NCBI RefSeq assembly: GCF_028279465.1
Contig: NZ_JANQNS010000005.1
Location: forward strand, 62,001-126,000
Direction of reading: 5' to 3'
Length of the DNA: 64,000 nt
From: Parasphingopyxis sp.
GTDB lineage: Bacteria; Pseudomonadota; Alphaproteobacteria; Sphingomonadales; Sphingomonadaceae
Part shown: piece after piece, positions 44,477 to 53,566 of the stretch
How the letters are laid out: the number at the start of each line of letters is the position of its first letter
Numbering within the stretch: the first letter of the stretch is position 1
Position numbers and translations under genes: made by a program
Notes under the pieces: model-generated
What the model saw: only the letters and a program-made list of their open reading frames with translations
The model's database searches: none
What the model was told of the DNA's origin: nothing

Positions 44477-44635
44477 TTAGAACCACGGCCTCCAGAACCA
44501 CACAAGAATGTGCGCGATCAGCGCCACTGTCGTGAATCCGATGAAACTCGACATAAATATCTTGTGAAATTCCTTCGCTTCTTCGGGGCTTAGATATGTC
44601 CCCGGACCGAAGCGATCGTCACTATTCTCAGTCAT
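44477..44635 (-). CDS. pufB: Light-harvesting 1 (core antenna) beta subunit
   Basis: 52 aa, N-terminal soluble part DRFGPGTYLSPEEAKEFHKI, then one helix IGFTTVALIAHILVWFWRPW. The beta-type His of SPEEAKEFH and the Mg-ligand His 42 in IAHILVWFWRPW are present, and the Trp-Phe end is typical of LH1 beta. The ATG at 44635 follows TTGGAGATCGAGAA and overlaps the stop of the upstream 43 aa orf (ATGA). No separate promoter or PpsR site was seen in the 130 bases upstream; the gene is probably read through from bchC. Confidence 0.96.
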   Translation of the reverse strand: MTENSDDRFGPGTYLSPEEAKEFHKIFMSSFIGFTTVALIAHILVWFWRPWF

Positions 44636-44763
44636 TTCTCGATCTCCAATATTGCCTCACAGAATGCGAGGCGCAGCACGCGCCTCCCGGCGGTATCCCC
44701 GCGGTCGCCCGCGGGAATTTCGTGGCCCGGCGGCGGCCGGGCGGATGTCTGGACGGCGCTCAT
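44632..44763 (-). CDS. Possible 43-residue coupled peptide between bchZ and pufB (pufQ position)
   Basis: ATG 44763 overlaps the bchZ stop (ATGA) and its own stop overlaps the pufB ATG (ATGA). The 43 codons begin [19 protein letters not shown] and end [16 protein letters not shown], Pro/Gly-rich then amphipathic, with no membrane helix. It occupies the place of pufQ in Rhodobacter, but it is shorter and lacks the PufQ helix, so the name is not applied. It may be a pufQ remnant, a leader peptide that couples bchZ and puf translation, or chance. The double coupling is the main support. Confidence 0.5.
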   Translation of the reverse strand: MSAVQTSARPPPGHEIPAGDRGDTAGRRVLRLAFCEAILEIEK

Positions 44764-46205
44764 GCGCCCTGTCCTTCAAGCAATGCGTCGGCCAGCCTGT
44801 CGGCGGTAACGCGGGTTTCTCCGGCGCGGCGCGCGGCCCGTTCGGCGGCGTCGCGCAAGCGTTTGGCGGCTGAGATGCGGACGAGCACCGGCTGCGCTTC
44901 GACCAGCGCATCGAGCTTGGCCTTGGCGTCCGTATCCCAAGGCAGTTCTTCATGGCGCCGCGCGGGCGTCGCCTCTGCCTTGTCGAGATCGGTGGACAGC
45001 GGGAGGATGTGAAACAGCGCGTCGAACAGCGCGTTGCACACTTCCTGAACGAGATAGGTCGCGCCCGCATAGCCCATGAAGGGCGTGCCCGTATGGCGGC
45101 GGATCGCTGCGCCGGGGAAGCTCGCCGGGATATAGATGCCCCGCGCGCCGCACTCGGCCATATACATGCGTTCGTTATAGGAGCCGAAGACGACAAGCGG
45201 CGGATTGCCATGGATCGCCTCGCGCACGGCTTCATTGTCCGGCTTCACACCGGCGCTGCGCGAGAAGGAGAAGGCGCAGGGCAAGCCCATATCCTCTTCG
45301 AGGAAATGACGGATTCCGCGCGCATAGGTCTCGTTCGCGACGATACCGAAATTGGCGGTCCCGAAGAAATCCTGGGTGACGGAGCGCCAGAGATCCCAGA
45401 GCGGCTTGATCGTCGTATGCTTTTCGCGCTCGATAAACGGTTCGGGATCGAGGCCCGTCTGTTCGCCCAGTTCGCGCAGGAATTTGGTTGTTGAATTGAG
45501 GCCGACCGGCGCCTGCAGATAGGGCCGTTCGAGCAGCTCGCAGAGATTGCGGCCGAACTCGCGATACATGCAGACATTCACGGACGCATTGGCGAGCTGG
45601 CGGATATCGGCGAGATGGCTGCCCAGCGGGAAGACCATATTGACCTCGGCACCGATGCCTTCGATCAGCCGGCGAATTTCCGCGAGATCGCTCGGCATGT
45701 TGAACATGCCGTAGCTCGGGCCGATGATATTGACCTTGGGCTTTTCGCCATCCTTCAGCACTTTGGGTTTGGGCATCTTCTTTGGACCGAACTCGGTCCA
45801 GAGCCAGCTCAAGGCGCGGTCTTCGGACTGCCACTGATCCTCGTCGATCGTGCGCGGCAGGAAGCGTTTGATATTGGTGCCTTCGGGCGTCACGCCGCCG
45901 CCGATCATCTCGGCGATCGAGCCGGTCACAACGACTGCGGGCAGATCGGGGTCGAGCGTTTTCCAGGCGCGTTTCATCGCACCCTCGGTGCCGGTCTTGC
46001 CGAGCTCCTCCTCGGCCAGCCCTGTCACCACGATCGGCAGCTCATGCGGCGGTAGCCCGTCGGTATAGTGCAGCACCGAGGTCACCGGCAGATTTTCACA
46101 GCCGACCGGCCCGTCGATAACGACCTGCAGACCCTTGACCGCGGTAAAGGCGTAGACCGCGCCCCAATAGCCACCGGCCCGGTCATGATCGAGGACCAGC
46201 GTCAT
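44760..46205 (-). CDS. bchZ: Chlorophyllide a reductase subunit Z
   Basis: NifK-like subunit of chlorophyllide a reductase, which reduces ring B to make a bacteriochlorin; 481 aa. It starts [20 protein letters not shown] and has [20 protein letters not shown] with the cluster Cys, [19 protein letters not shown] and [20 protein letters not shown]. Its start overlaps bchY by ATGA and its end overlaps the small orf before pufB. This bchC-X-Y-Z-puf order is standard. Confidence 0.97.
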   Translation of the reverse strand: MTLVLDHDRAGGYWGAVYAFTAVKGLQVVIDGPVGCENLPVTSVLHYTDGLPPHELPIVVTGLAEEELGKTGTEGAMKRAWKTLDPDLPAVVVTGSIAEMIGGGVTPEGTNIKRFLPRTIDEDQWQSEDRALSWLWTEFGPKKMPKPKVLKDGEKPKVNIIGPSYGMFNMPSDLAEIRRLIEGIGAEVNMVFPLGSHLADIRQLANASVNVCMYREFGRNLCELLERPYLQAPVGLNSTTKFLRELGEQTGLDPEPFIEREKHTTIKPLWDLWRSVTQDFFGTANFGIVANETYARGIRHFLEEDMGLPCAFSFSRSAGVKPDNEAVREAIHGNPPLVVFGSYNERMYMAECGARGIYIPASFPGAAIRRHTGTPFMGYAGATYLVQEVCNALFDALFHILPLSTDLDKAEATPARRHEELPWDTDAKAKLDALVEAQPVLVRISAAKRLRDAAERAARRAGETRVTADRLADALLEGQGA

Positions 46206-47731
46206 GAGCCCACCGCCTCCGCGGCCTTGGCGGCGGCGGCATTTTGCGCGGCGAACTTCTTCTTGAATTTCGGCCGGTCGGTTGGCGTGTCTTCCCAGAC
46301 GCCGGCGGTATACCCCTCGCCGACGCCTTCGAAAAATTCCTCCATCCGGTCGAAGCGCTCTTTGTTCGCCAGCGCCGCATTGACGACCTGGGCGAGGCTG
46401 CCCGCGCCGGCCGGACCCATCAGCGGGCGAGCCGAAATCAGATTGGTGAAATAGAGCGCTGGGATCGCCTTGGCTTTGGCATGCTGCACGACCGGCGTCG
46501 TGCCGATCGAGAGATCGGGGCCATATTCCTCGACCGCTGCGATGTCCTCTTCCAGACTCGCGCGGTAGTTGATCGCCACCCCTTTGGACTCAAGCCATTC
46601 GCGATCTGGCTCGGACCAGGGAGTTTTGGGGCAGGCCGTGCCGACATAGGGCACATCGGCACCGCTTTCGATCAACAACCGCGCGACCAGCAATTCCGAA
46701 CCTTCATAGCCGGACACGGTAATACGCCCATTGATCGGCATCGCGCCGAGCGCGCCTTCGATCGCCGGCAGCATGGCGTTCTTCGCCGTGTCGACCTTGT
46801 CCTGCGCGACGCCGCACGCCGCACCGATCGCGTCGAGCCAGGCCGCCGTGCCGTCGCGCCCGACCGGCGCGGAGCCGACAACCGACCGTCCGGCCGCATC
46901 GAATTCCCGGACACAGGCCGTGTAGAAAGGATGGATGGCGGCCACGGTCGCGCAATCGAGCGCCGAATAGAGTTCGCGCCATTCCCGCGTCGGGACGACC
47001 GGGCCGGCCGCAAGGCCAAGGGGCTCAAGCATTTGCCCGATGCCAACCGGGTCAGCGGGGAACATCTCGCCGAGGAGAGTCACCGTCGGCCGGTCAGGTC
47101 GTTCCTTCGGTGCGGCGACGGGGCCCTGCTCCGCCTCGCCGCGCGCATAGGCGAGCATCGCGCCCGCCAAGACGTCCTTCGCTTCGGCATGGGTCGGTAC
47201 GCCAAAGCCCGGAACGTCTATGCCGATGATCCGCACCCCGTTGATCTCGTCGGGGAGCAGGCGGAGCGGCACGCCGCTCGCCGTCGGCACGCACAGATTG
47301 GTGACGACGATCGTATCGTATTTTTCCGGATCGGCCAGATCCTCGACCGCTTCCTTGATATCCTCGAACAGCTTACCGGTAACCAGCGTTTCCGAATTGA
47401 ACGGCACATAGCCGACCGTCCGCCGGGCACCGTAGAAATGCGAGGTGAAGGTCAGGCCGTAAACGCAGCATGCGCTGCCCGAGAGCACGGTCGCCGTACG
47501 CCGCATGCGCAAGCCAACGCGCAAAGACCCGAAAGCCGGGCACATGCTCTGCGGCTGGTCATGCGGCCCTTGCGGATAATCTTTCTCGTAGCGATCGAGG
47601 ACTTCGCTCTTGCCGGCCTTCTTCGCCGCTTCGCGCATCGTCTCCGCGCCACCATGGCAGCCGCCACCTTCGCCCGAATCGACATCGATCCGGTCGGGCG
47701 CGCGCTCCATATCGGTGGCGAAGTCGGTCAA
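46202..47731 (-). CDS. bchY: Chlorophyllide a reductase subunit Y
   Basis: NifD-like subunit of chlorophyllide a reductase; 509 aa from a TTG at 47731. The TTG is chosen because GGGAGGA lies 7 bases before it and the resulting N-terminus ([12 protein letters not shown], then [11 protein letters not shown]) fits the family; ATG 47710 would lack a ribosome site. Clear blocks: [40 protein letters not shown] and [19 protein letters not shown]. It is separated from bchX by 177 bases that contain a palindromic repeat. Confidence 0.96.
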   Translation of the reverse strand: MTDFATDMERAPDRIDVDSGEGGGCHGGAETMREAAKKAGKSEVLDRYEKDYPQGPHDQPQSMCPAFGSLRVGLRMRRTATVLSGSACCVYGLTFTSHFYGARRTVGYVPFNSETLVTGKLFEDIKEAVEDLADPEKYDTIVVTNLCVPTASGVPLRLLPDEINGVRIIGIDVPGFGVPTHAEAKDVLAGAMLAYARGEAEQGPVAAPKERPDRPTVTLLGEMFPADPVGIGQMLEPLGLAAGPVVPTREWRELYSALDCATVAAIHPFYTACVREFDAAGRSVVGSAPVGRDGTAAWLDAIGAACGVAQDKVDTAKNAMLPAIEGALGAMPINGRITVSGYEGSELLVARLLIESGADVPYVGTACPKTPWSEPDREWLESKGVAINYRASLEEDIAAVEEYGPDLSIGTTPVVQHAKAKAIPALYFTNLISARPLMGPAGAGSLAQVVNAALANKERFDRMEEFFEGVGEGYTAGVWEDTPTDRPKFKKKFAAQNAAAAKAAEAVGS

Positions 47732-47756
47732 GCGGAAATCCTCCCTAAATTTATTT

Positions 47757-47878
47757 GGGGAGGGGGACCGCCGAAGGCGGTGGAGGGGCGCGAGCGAAGC
47801 GAGCGTGACACGGTTGCCGTCCGGACAAACGGGAAGGTGGCGCAATTGCCCCTCCACCGCTTCGCGGTTCCCCTCCCC
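47757..47878. repeat. REP-like extragenic palindrome between bchX and bchY
   Basis: Two 31-33 base arms in inverted order: GGGGAGGGGGACC... (47757-47789) and its near complement ending ...GGTTCCCCTCCCC (47848-47878). Each arm has a small internal hairpin (CCGCC-GAA-GGCGG and CCGC-TTC-GCGG), and a third follows at 47875-47896 (CCCCGC-TTCG-CGCGGGG). The spacer also has a CGAGCGAAGCGAGCG palindrome. It resembles the repetitive extragenic palindromes of sphingomonad genomes; only one copy is visible here. It lies inside the bchCXYZ-puf transcript and may stabilise or partly stop it. Confidence 0.7.
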
Positions 47879-47908
47879 CCGCTTCGCGCGGGGAGGATTT
47901 GGGTCCGC

Positions 47909-48892
47909 TCACACCTCGTCATAGATCACCTCGAGCGACGGTTTCTCTTCATAGCTACCGCCGCGCATATCGGCCTGGGTCGCGGGGACGAGTTCGATAT
48001 CGCCGCCCGTATCTTCAGGGCTGAACAGATCGAGCAGCCCGTCCTGGTCGAGCGGAGCCGGCTGTTGCGGCGGCGCTTTCGCGACATTGGTCGCCAGCTC
48101 CTCGAACAGCCCGCCCCATTCGCCGCCGGGCTTGCCGATAATCTGGTAATTGGCCGATTTGCGGCGGATATCCTCGTCGGCCGGAATGGCGCAGAGCACC
48201 GGAATATCGACGGCTTTAGCAAAGCCCTGTGCCTCGCCCGTCCCGTCATCCTTGTTCACGATCATGCCGGCAACGCCGACATTGCCGCCCATCTTGCGGA
48301 AATATTCGACCGCCTTGCAGACATTGTTCGCGACATAGAGCGACTGGAGGTCGTTCGATCCGACGACGATCACCTTCTGGCACATGTCCCGTGCGATCGG
48401 CAGGCCGAACCCGCCGCACACCACATCGCCGAGGAAATCGAGCAGGACATAATCGAAGCCCCATTCATGGAAGCCTAACTTCTCCATCAGCTCGAAACCG
48501 TGGATGATCCCGCGCCCGCCGCAGCCGCGGCCGACTTCGGGACCGCCCAGCTCCATCGCGAACACGCCGTCGCGCTGGAAGCAGACATCTTCGATCGTCA
48601 CTTCCTCGCCGGCGAGCTTCTTCTTGGCCGACGTCTCGATGATCGTCGGGCAGCTCTTGCCGCCGAACAGCAGGCTGGTCGTGTCGGATTTGGGGTCGCA
48701 GCCGATCAGCAGCACGCGCTTGCCCTGCTGCGCCATCATGTAAGAGAGGTTCGAGAGCGCAAAGCTCTTGCCAGAGCCGCCCTTGCCGTAGATCGCGATG
48801 ATCTGCGTTTCCTTGGTGACTTCGCCCGTATGCACCGGATCGGGTTCGATCGCGGCTTCGTCGCGCAGGGCTTCAGTGTCGAGCATGCTCAT
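47909..48892 (-). CDS. bchX: Chlorophyllide a reductase iron protein BchX
   Basis: NifH-like ATPase that donates electrons to BchYZ; 327 aa. P-loop [20 protein letters not shown], then [18 protein letters not shown]. Cluster cysteines are in [15 protein letters not shown] and [19 protein letters not shown]. Start ATG 48892 overlaps the bchC stop (ATGA); another ATG lies two codons on. The acidic tail after residue 290 ([14 protein letters not shown]) is longer than in BchL and is usual for BchX. Confidence 0.97.
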   Translation of the reverse strand: MSMLDTEALRDEAAIEPDPVHTGEVTKETQIIAIYGKGGSGKSFALSNLSYMMAQQGKRVLLIGCDPKSDTTSLLFGGKSCPTIIETSAKKKLAGEEVTIEDVCFQRDGVFAMELGGPEVGRGCGGRGIIHGFELMEKLGFHEWGFDYVLLDFLGDVVCGGFGLPIARDMCQKVIVVGSNDLQSLYVANNVCKAVEYFRKMGGNVGVAGMIVNKDDGTGEAQGFAKAVDIPVLCAIPADEDIRRKSANYQIIGKPGGEWGGLFEELATNVAKAPPQQPAPLDQDGLLDLFSPEDTGGDIELVPATQADMRGGSYEEKPSLEVIYDEV

Positions 48893-49824
48893 GCGCACTC
48901 ACTCCAATCCAATACCATTTTGAGGCAATCCGGGTCTTCGAACGCCGCCGGATAAGCCTCAGCGGCTTCGTTCGCAGGCCGAACATTTGAAATCAGGCCA
49001 TCGAGAGCCAGCGATTCGGATTCGATCATCGCGCGCGTCGCGGCGAGATCGTCCGGACCCCATTCGGCAGCGATCCGGAATCGCGCCTCGCGCTGAAAGG
49101 CTGGCGGAAAGACGAAGGACAATGGCTCGTCATAGAAACCGGCGAGCACGATTTCGCCGCCCTTTGCGAGGCGCGCAACAAGCCCGTCGAGCCCTGCGCC
49201 ATGACCGCTGACATCGTAGATCGATGTGTAATCCCGCCGCTCATCGTCATCGGGATGCACGACATCATAGCCGCGCGCGCCATCGCGCCGATCGGGATTG
49301 ATGTCCCAGACCATCGGCGCCGGTGCGCCGGATGCGAGAGTCAGGCGGGCGAGCAGCCGGCCGAGGACGCCATGGCCTACGATCAGGTCGGGCGCGTCTC
49401 CGCCATGCATGGCATGCAGCGCGGTCGCCGCGAGCGCGAACAGGACACCGTCGCGGCCAAGCGACTCGGAAACGGGCAAGGCCCGGGCCGCTGGAACGAT
49501 CACCCGACTCGCCGATCCGCCGAACAATCCGCGCGCATCCTTGTAGCAACTGGCGCCGGGCACGAAGACCCATTCGCCGATCCGCGAACTGGCATCGGGA
49601 CCGGCATCGACCACACGGCCAACCGATTCGTATCCAGGCACCAGCGGATAGCCCATGCCCGGAAAAGCGGGCATGTCGCCGGTCCAGAGCAGTTTCTCTG
49701 TACCCGTGCTGACGCCACTCCAATGGATATCAACAAGAACGTCGGAAGCACCGATCGGCTCCAAGGCGAGCGAGCGAAAGGACAGCCTTTTCGGCGCCTC
49801 AAGTATGACCGCCAATGCGTCCAT
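48889..49824 (-). CDS. bchC: 3-Hydroxyethyl bacteriochlorophyllide a dehydrogenase
   Basis: Medium-chain dehydrogenase-like oxidation of the C3 hydroxyethyl to acetyl, a late step of bacteriochlorophyll a; 311 aa. [20 protein letters not shown] and [20 protein letters not shown] are BchC blocks, and [18 protein letters not shown] is the nucleotide-binding fold. No catalytic-zinc cysteine pattern was seen, as is normal for BchC. It is the first gene of bchCXYZ-pufBALMC, preceded by two perfect PpsR palindromes. Confidence 0.96.
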   Translation of the reverse strand: MDALAVILEAPKRLSFRSLALEPIGASDVLVDIHWSGVSTGTEKLLWTGDMPAFPGMGYPLVPGYESVGRVVDAGPDASSRIGEWVFVPGASCYKDARGLFGGSASRVIVPAARALPVSESLGRDGVLFALAATALHAMHGGDAPDLIVGHGVLGRLLARLTLASGAPAPMVWDINPDRRDGARGYDVVHPDDDERRDYTSIYDVSGHGAGLDGLVARLAKGGEIVLAGFYDEPLSFVFPPAFQREARFRIAAEWGPDDLAATRAMIESESLALDGLISNVRPANEAAEAYPAAFEDPDCLKMVLDWSECA

Positions 49825-49891
49825 ACGACCTCACACCCCTTTCCGGACCTGCTCCCGGTCCTAGCGTTCTCAAAAGACACGCTTACTCGAG

Positions 49892-49909
49892 TGTCACATT
49901 AACTCGACA
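49892..49909. promoter_or_regulatory. PpsR/CrtJ operator 1 of bchC
   Basis: TGTC-N10-GACA, a full match to the consensus, centred 76 bases upstream of bchC and covering the putative -10. Confidence 0.85.
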
Positions 49910-49923
49910 GTCATAGATGTCAA
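49896..49923 (-). promoter_or_regulatory. Putative bchC operon promoter
   Basis: On the minus strand TTGACA (49923-49918), 16-base spacer, TAATGT (49901-49896). The -35 falls in operator 2 and the -10 in operator 1, the same layout as the Rhodobacter bchC promoter. Confidence 0.6.
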
Positions 49924-49935
49924 TCAAACCTTACA
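49918..49935. promoter_or_regulatory. PpsR/CrtJ operator 2 of bchC
   Basis: TGT-N12-ACA, exact in the outer triplets, 8 bases from operator 1. The left half is part of the -35. Confidence 0.85.
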
Positions 49936-49944
49936 CATTTCGTG

Positions 49945-51096
49945 TCAGGGACGCGCGACAATGATCCGGGCGATCAGGGGCTGGGGTGTCGGGCGGGTAC
50001 GCCATATCGAAAAACCGGCTTCGGAGAGCATTGCGCCAATCTCTTCGGGACGGCGTGGACGGCCGGATCGCATGGCCCAAAGATACAGGCCGAAATAGGC
50101 GTCGCCCATGGCTTCCGCCCCGCGCGTGCCGGCCATCGGTTCGGCGATTAGGAGTGTGCCATGCGCAGGCAGCACGGCGCGGACTTTTGCCAGCAGAGCG
50201 AGTACGACATCGTCGTCATGGTCGTGCAGAATCCGCACGAGCGAGATGAGGTCGAAACCATCGGGTATCGGATCGTGGCGGAAGTCGCCGGCATGAATCT
50301 GCGCGCGCGGCCCCAGCCCGGCCGTTTCGAGTCGCGTGTAGGCGAGATCGGTCACCGCCGGAAGATCGAACAGACCGAGCGCGATATCCGGAGTCGTGAG
50401 GCCGACGGCTTCGAGAAAAGCTCCTGCCCCGCCGCCGATATCGAGCAGCTTTTCGTGCCGCGAAAAACGGTAGGCCGACAATATCTGTTCGGAGACCATG
50501 GGCTGGGAGGCCGCCATCAGCCGGGAATAGGGCGATACGGCACCCGCTTCCTCCGCCGCCGCATCGCTCGATTGCGCATAGGCCCAATAGCTCGACAGTG
50601 CGCCGTCCGTATCACGGTCCTCGCGCAGCAAGGCCAACGGATCGCCGAGATCGGCATAGAGCAGATGATGATGCCGGATCATCGCGACCGCGCCCGGATT
50701 GCCGGACAGCGCGGCGCCCTCGCTGCCCAATGTCCACCAGCCGCCGTCCAACTCCTCGGCAAGCTTGAGCGAAGCGGCCGCCCGCAACAGGCGCTCCGTC
50801 GCCTGTTCGGAAAGGTCGATATGTTCGGGGATCACGGAGCGGTGGCGCGGTTCTTCGCCCAGCCAGTCGAGCAGCCCGCTTTCGACAAAGGCGTAGAGCG
50901 TTTGCGAATAGGCGAAGCCGGCCACCAGATCGAAGAGTCGGGCCGCGCGGCGGCGCGCGATCGGACGGCTGAGCGGAAAGGCGGCGGCACGTTTCTGGAA
51001 AGTGGGACTCGCCAGTATCCGGTTGCGCCATTCGGTCCAACGGACCCGGAAACCGCGCGGGGCGCCCGAGCCGGCGGAAGAGTCTGACAGTCCCAT
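49945..51096 (-). CDS. crtF: Carotenoid O-methyltransferase CrtF (demethylspheroidene/hydroxyneurosporene type)
   Basis: SAM-dependent methylation of the C1 hydroxyl of spheroidene or spirilloxanthin precursors; about 383 aa. RWTEWRNRILASPTFQ and ARLFDLVAGFAYSQTLYAFV are CrtF N-terminal blocks. The SAM site is LLDIGGGAGAFLEAVG, and the catalytic His region is LVRILHDHDDDVVLALLAK. ATG 51096 is chosen because it gives the family start and leaves room for the operator; ATGs at 51141 and 51180 are possible but would cover the operator. It is divergent from crtD and followed after 120 bases by bchC. Confidence 0.92.
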   Translation of the reverse strand: MGLSDSSAGSGAPRGFRVRWTEWRNRILASPTFQKRAAAFPLSRPIARRRAARLFDLVAGFAYSQTLYAFVESGLLDWLGEEPRHRSVIPEHIDLSEQATERLLRAAASLKLAEELDGGWWTLGSEGAALSGNPGAVAMIRHHHLLYADLGDPLALLREDRDTDGALSSYWAYAQSSDAAAEEAGAVSPYSRLMAASQPMVSEQILSAYRFSRHEKLLDIGGGAGAFLEAVGLTTPDIALGLFDLPAVTDLAYTRLETAGLGPRAQIHAGDFRHDPIPDGFDLISLVRILHDHDDDVVLALLAKVRAVLPAHGTLLIAEPMAGTRGAEAMGDAYFGLYLWAMRSGRPRRPEEIGAMLSEAGFSIWRTRPTPQPLIARIIVARP

Positions 51097-51097
51097 A

Positions 51098-51115
51098 TGT
51101 CCAAATGATTGGACA
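51098..51115. promoter_or_regulatory. PpsR/CrtJ operator between crtF and crtD, perfect palindrome
   Basis: TGTCCAA-N4-TTGGACA, a complete 7-base inverted repeat matching TGT-N12-ACA. It abuts the chosen crtF start codon, so it could block both divergent genes. Confidence 0.85.
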
Positions 51116-51122
51116 GATGCTA

Positions 51123-51140
51123 TGCCGTCGTCAATCGACA
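51123..51140. promoter_or_regulatory. Second, imperfect PpsR/CrtJ operator between crtF and crtD
   Basis: TGCC-N10-GACA, one outer base off, 7 bases from the perfect site. The pair has close to the 8-base spacing of the bchC sites. Confidence 0.4.
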
Positions 51141-51167
51141 TGACGGGCGGCGCGTGAGGAGAGGGGA

Positions 51168-52727
51168 TTGCCGGACACACGGGTAGCGATTATCGGGGCG
51201 GGCATTGGCGGGCTCGTCAGCGCCGCATTATTGGCCGCGCGCGGCCATGCCGTAACGGTGATCGAGAAAGAGAAAACGCCCGGAGGCAAGGTCCGGCGTG
51301 TGCCGGTCGATGGCGTCGAGATCGACGGCGGACCGACCGTGTTCACGCTGCGCGACGTGTTCGATGAGATTTTCGACTCGGCGGGCGCCAGCCTCGACGA
51401 CCATGTGACGATGCGGCGCGCCGATGTTCTCGCGCGCCATGCCTGGAGCCCGGACGAGCGGCTCGACCTGTTCGCCGATCCTACACAAAGCGAAGCGGCG
51501 ATCGGCGACTTTGCGGGCGCGCGGGCGGCGCGGGGTTTCCGCTCCTTCAGCGCGGAGGCCAAGCGGATCTTCGATCTCCTCGACGAAAATTTCCTGCGGG
51601 CGAGCAAGACCTGGCCACCGGGCCTTATGCAGCGGATCGGGCTTTGGCGGATCGGCGCGCTGATCGCGCTAAGGCCCTATGAAAGCCTGTGGCAGGTATT
51701 GGGCGAGCATTTCCAGGATCCGCGCCTCCAACAGCTGTTCGGCCGCTACTCCACCTACTGCGGTTCCTCGCCCTTCCAGACTCCAGCAACTTTGATGTTG
51801 ATAGCCCATGTCGAACAACAGGGCGTCTGGCTCGTCGATGGCGGAATAAGCGCATTGGCTCAAGCACTTGCGGACGTCGCCGAGCAAAACGGCGCGCAAT
51901 TCCGATACGCTGTGGGTGTAAACGAGATCATCGTCGAAAATGGCAAAGCGGCCGGTGTCCGCCTCGCCGATGGCGAGCATATTCCCGCCGACACGGTGAT
52001 CGCCAATGCCGATCCCGCCGCGATCGCCCATGGCCGTTTCGGCGAAGCGGCGCGCAAGGCGGTACGCGGCACTCCGCCACGCCGCCGTTCGCTCTCCGCT
52101 TTCACCTGGCTCGCGCACGCGAAGACGAACGGCTTTCCTATGGTGCGGCACAATGTGTTCTTCTCGCCCGACTACAGGCAGGAATTTCGCGACATCAACT
52201 GGGGCGGCCCACCGCGCGATCCGAGCGTCTATGTCTGCGCGCAGGATCGGGGCGCGAGCGATGGCGAGGCCCCAGACGGCCGCGAGCGATTGCAGATCAT
52301 CGTCAATGCGCCAGCCAATGGCGACAGTCACGACTATATCGAAATGGAGAGAGAAAGATGCAGCACCCACATGATGGAGAGCCTGGCCCGGTGCGGGCTG
52401 GAGCTGGAGCGGCCGATGCCGCATCATCTCGCGACGCCCAACGAGTTCGAGGCGCTATTCCCGTCGACGGGTGGAGCCCTTTATGGACAGGCCTCGCACG
52501 GATGGGCGGCCTCCTTCCTCCGCCAGAGCGCCCGGACACGGATCCCTGGGCTCTATTGCGCCGGGGGAAGCACCCATCCGGGGGCGGGCGTGCCGATGGC
52601 GGCCTTGTCCGGGCGGCTGGCGGCCGAGACACTGATGCAAGACCGCGCTTCAACCGCCTCGTCCCCCCGCAAGGCTATGGCTGGTGGTATGTCGATGCGA
52701 TCAGCGACGACGGCCAATACGGGCTGA
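51168..52727 (+). CDS. crtD: 1-Hydroxycarotenoid 3,4-desaturase CrtD
   Basis: FAD desaturase that introduces the 3,4 double bond in methoxy- or hydroxy-carotenoids of the spheroidene/spirilloxanthin route; 519 codons. The N-terminal dinucleotide fold is VAIIGAGIGGLVSAALLAAR, followed by GKVRRVPVDGVEIDGGPTVF. The C-terminal FAD block is GLYCAGGSTHPGAGVPMAAL. TTG 51168 follows AGGAGAGGGG and gives a CrtD-like start. The last 28 or so residues after LAAETLMQD are not family-like; they read through the crtC core in another frame (see crtC). CrtI is not nearby. Confidence 0.92.
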   Translation: MPDTRVAIIGAGIGGLVSAALLAARGHAVTVIEKEKTPGGKVRRVPVDGVEIDGGPTVFTLRDVFDEIFDSAGASLDDHVTMRRADVLARHAWSPDERLDLFADPTQSEAAIGDFAGARAARGFRSFSAEAKRIFDLLDENFLRASKTWPPGLMQRIGLWRIGALIALRPYESLWQVLGEHFQDPRLQQLFGRYSTYCGSSPFQTPATLMLIAHVEQQGVWLVDGGISALAQALADVAEQNGAQFRYAVGVNEIIVENGKAAGVRLADGEHIPADTVIANADPAAIAHGRFGEAARKAVRGTPPRRRSLSAFTWLAHAKTNGFPMVRHNVFFSPDYRQEFRDINWGGPPRDPSVYVCAQDRGASDGEAPDGRERLQIIVNAPANGDSHDYIEMERERCSTHMMESLARCGLELERPMPHHLATPNEFEALFPSTGGALYGQASHGWAASFLRQSARTRIPGLYCAGGSTHPGAGVPMAALSGRLAAETLMQDRASTASSPRKAMAGGMSMRSATTANTG

Positions 52728-53566
52728 CGATTATCGGGTTCATCGGCAGCGTCTTCTCGCCATACTACAAGCGCAGCGGACGCGGCGACCCCTACGATCA
52801 TGGCTGCCTCAACGTCGCGCTCTACGGCCCGCGCGCGCGCTGGACGATGACGGAGCGCCCGCGCGGCAATGTCGAGACCAGCGCCGACGATCTCGCCATC
52901 GGCGCAAGCGCCATGCGCTGGACCGGCGACGGGCTCGTCATCGATATCGAGGAGCGCGATGTGCGGCTCGGCATACCGTGGCGGCGGCGGGTTTGCGGAC
53001 AGGTCAAAGTCTATCCCGAAATGCTCAACGCGACGGCCTTCGCGCTCGATCCGATGGGCAAGCATATCTGGCACGCCATTGCGCCGCGTGCGCAGATCGA
53101 GGTCGAGATGGAACGACCGGGGATCAGCTGGCGCGGGAGCGGCTATCTCGATTCGAACCGGGGCACTGAATCGCTCGAAGACGGATTTCGCGACTGGCAC
53201 TGGTCGCGCGCGCATCTCGGTCGCGAGGTGGCCGTTATGTATGAGGGCCGACGCCGGGACGGATCGATATTCGCCAGCGCGCTGCGCTTCGATAGCGACG
53301 GAACGCCGCACGATGCCGAGCTGCCTATGGTCGCGCCACTGCCCAACACATGGTGGCAGATGGAGCGCAAAAGCCGGGCCGATCGTGGCCATGCCGGCGT
53401 CATCAAGACCTGGGAGGATTCGCCCTTCTATGCGCGTTCGACGCTCGCGACGCGGCTCTATGGCGAACCGGTGACGGCTGTGCAGGAAAGCCTATCGCTC
53501 GACCGGTTCCGTTCGCCCGTCGTCCAGTGGATGCTCCCCTACAAGATGCCCCGCCGCAGCCTCTGA
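52556..53566 (+). CDS. crtC: Carotenoid 1,2-hydratase CrtC (hydroxyneurosporene synthase)
   Basis: Adds water at C1,2 of neurosporene or lycopene-type carotenoids. The conserved core starts RFNRLVPPQGYGWWYVDAIS at about 52646, followed by GFIGSVFSPYYKRSGRGDP, CLNVALYGPRARWTMTER and GSGYLDSNRGTESLEDGFRD, and ends near residue 330. The start is unclear. No ATG lies in frame within 140 bases upstream of the core; TTG 52556 is the nearest possible start codon and is used here, while ATG 52502 would overlap crtD by 226 bases. Even the core overlaps crtD by about 80 bases. The 3' end overlaps a minus-strand small gene by 75 bases. Confidence 0.85.
   Translation: MRRGKHPSGGGRADGGLVRAAGGRDTDARPRFNRLVPPQGYGWWYVDAISDDGQYGLTIIGFIGSVFSPYYKRSGRGDPYDHGCLNVALYGPRARWTMTERPRGNVETSADDLAIGASAMRWTGDGLVIDIEERDVRLGIPWRRRVCGQVKVYPEMLNATAFALDPMGKHIWHAIAPRAQIEVEMERPGISWRGSGYLDSNRGTESLEDGFRDWHWSRAHLGREVAVMYEGRRRDGSIFASALRFDSDGTPHDAELPMVAPLPNTWWQMERKSRADRGHAGVIKTWEDSPFYARSTLATRLYGEPVTAVQESLSLDRFRSPVVQWMLPYKMPRRSL

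Noticed and set aside
44632-44763. Naming the 43 aa orf pufQ
   Set aside because: It has no membrane helix and no PufQ core; only the place fits.
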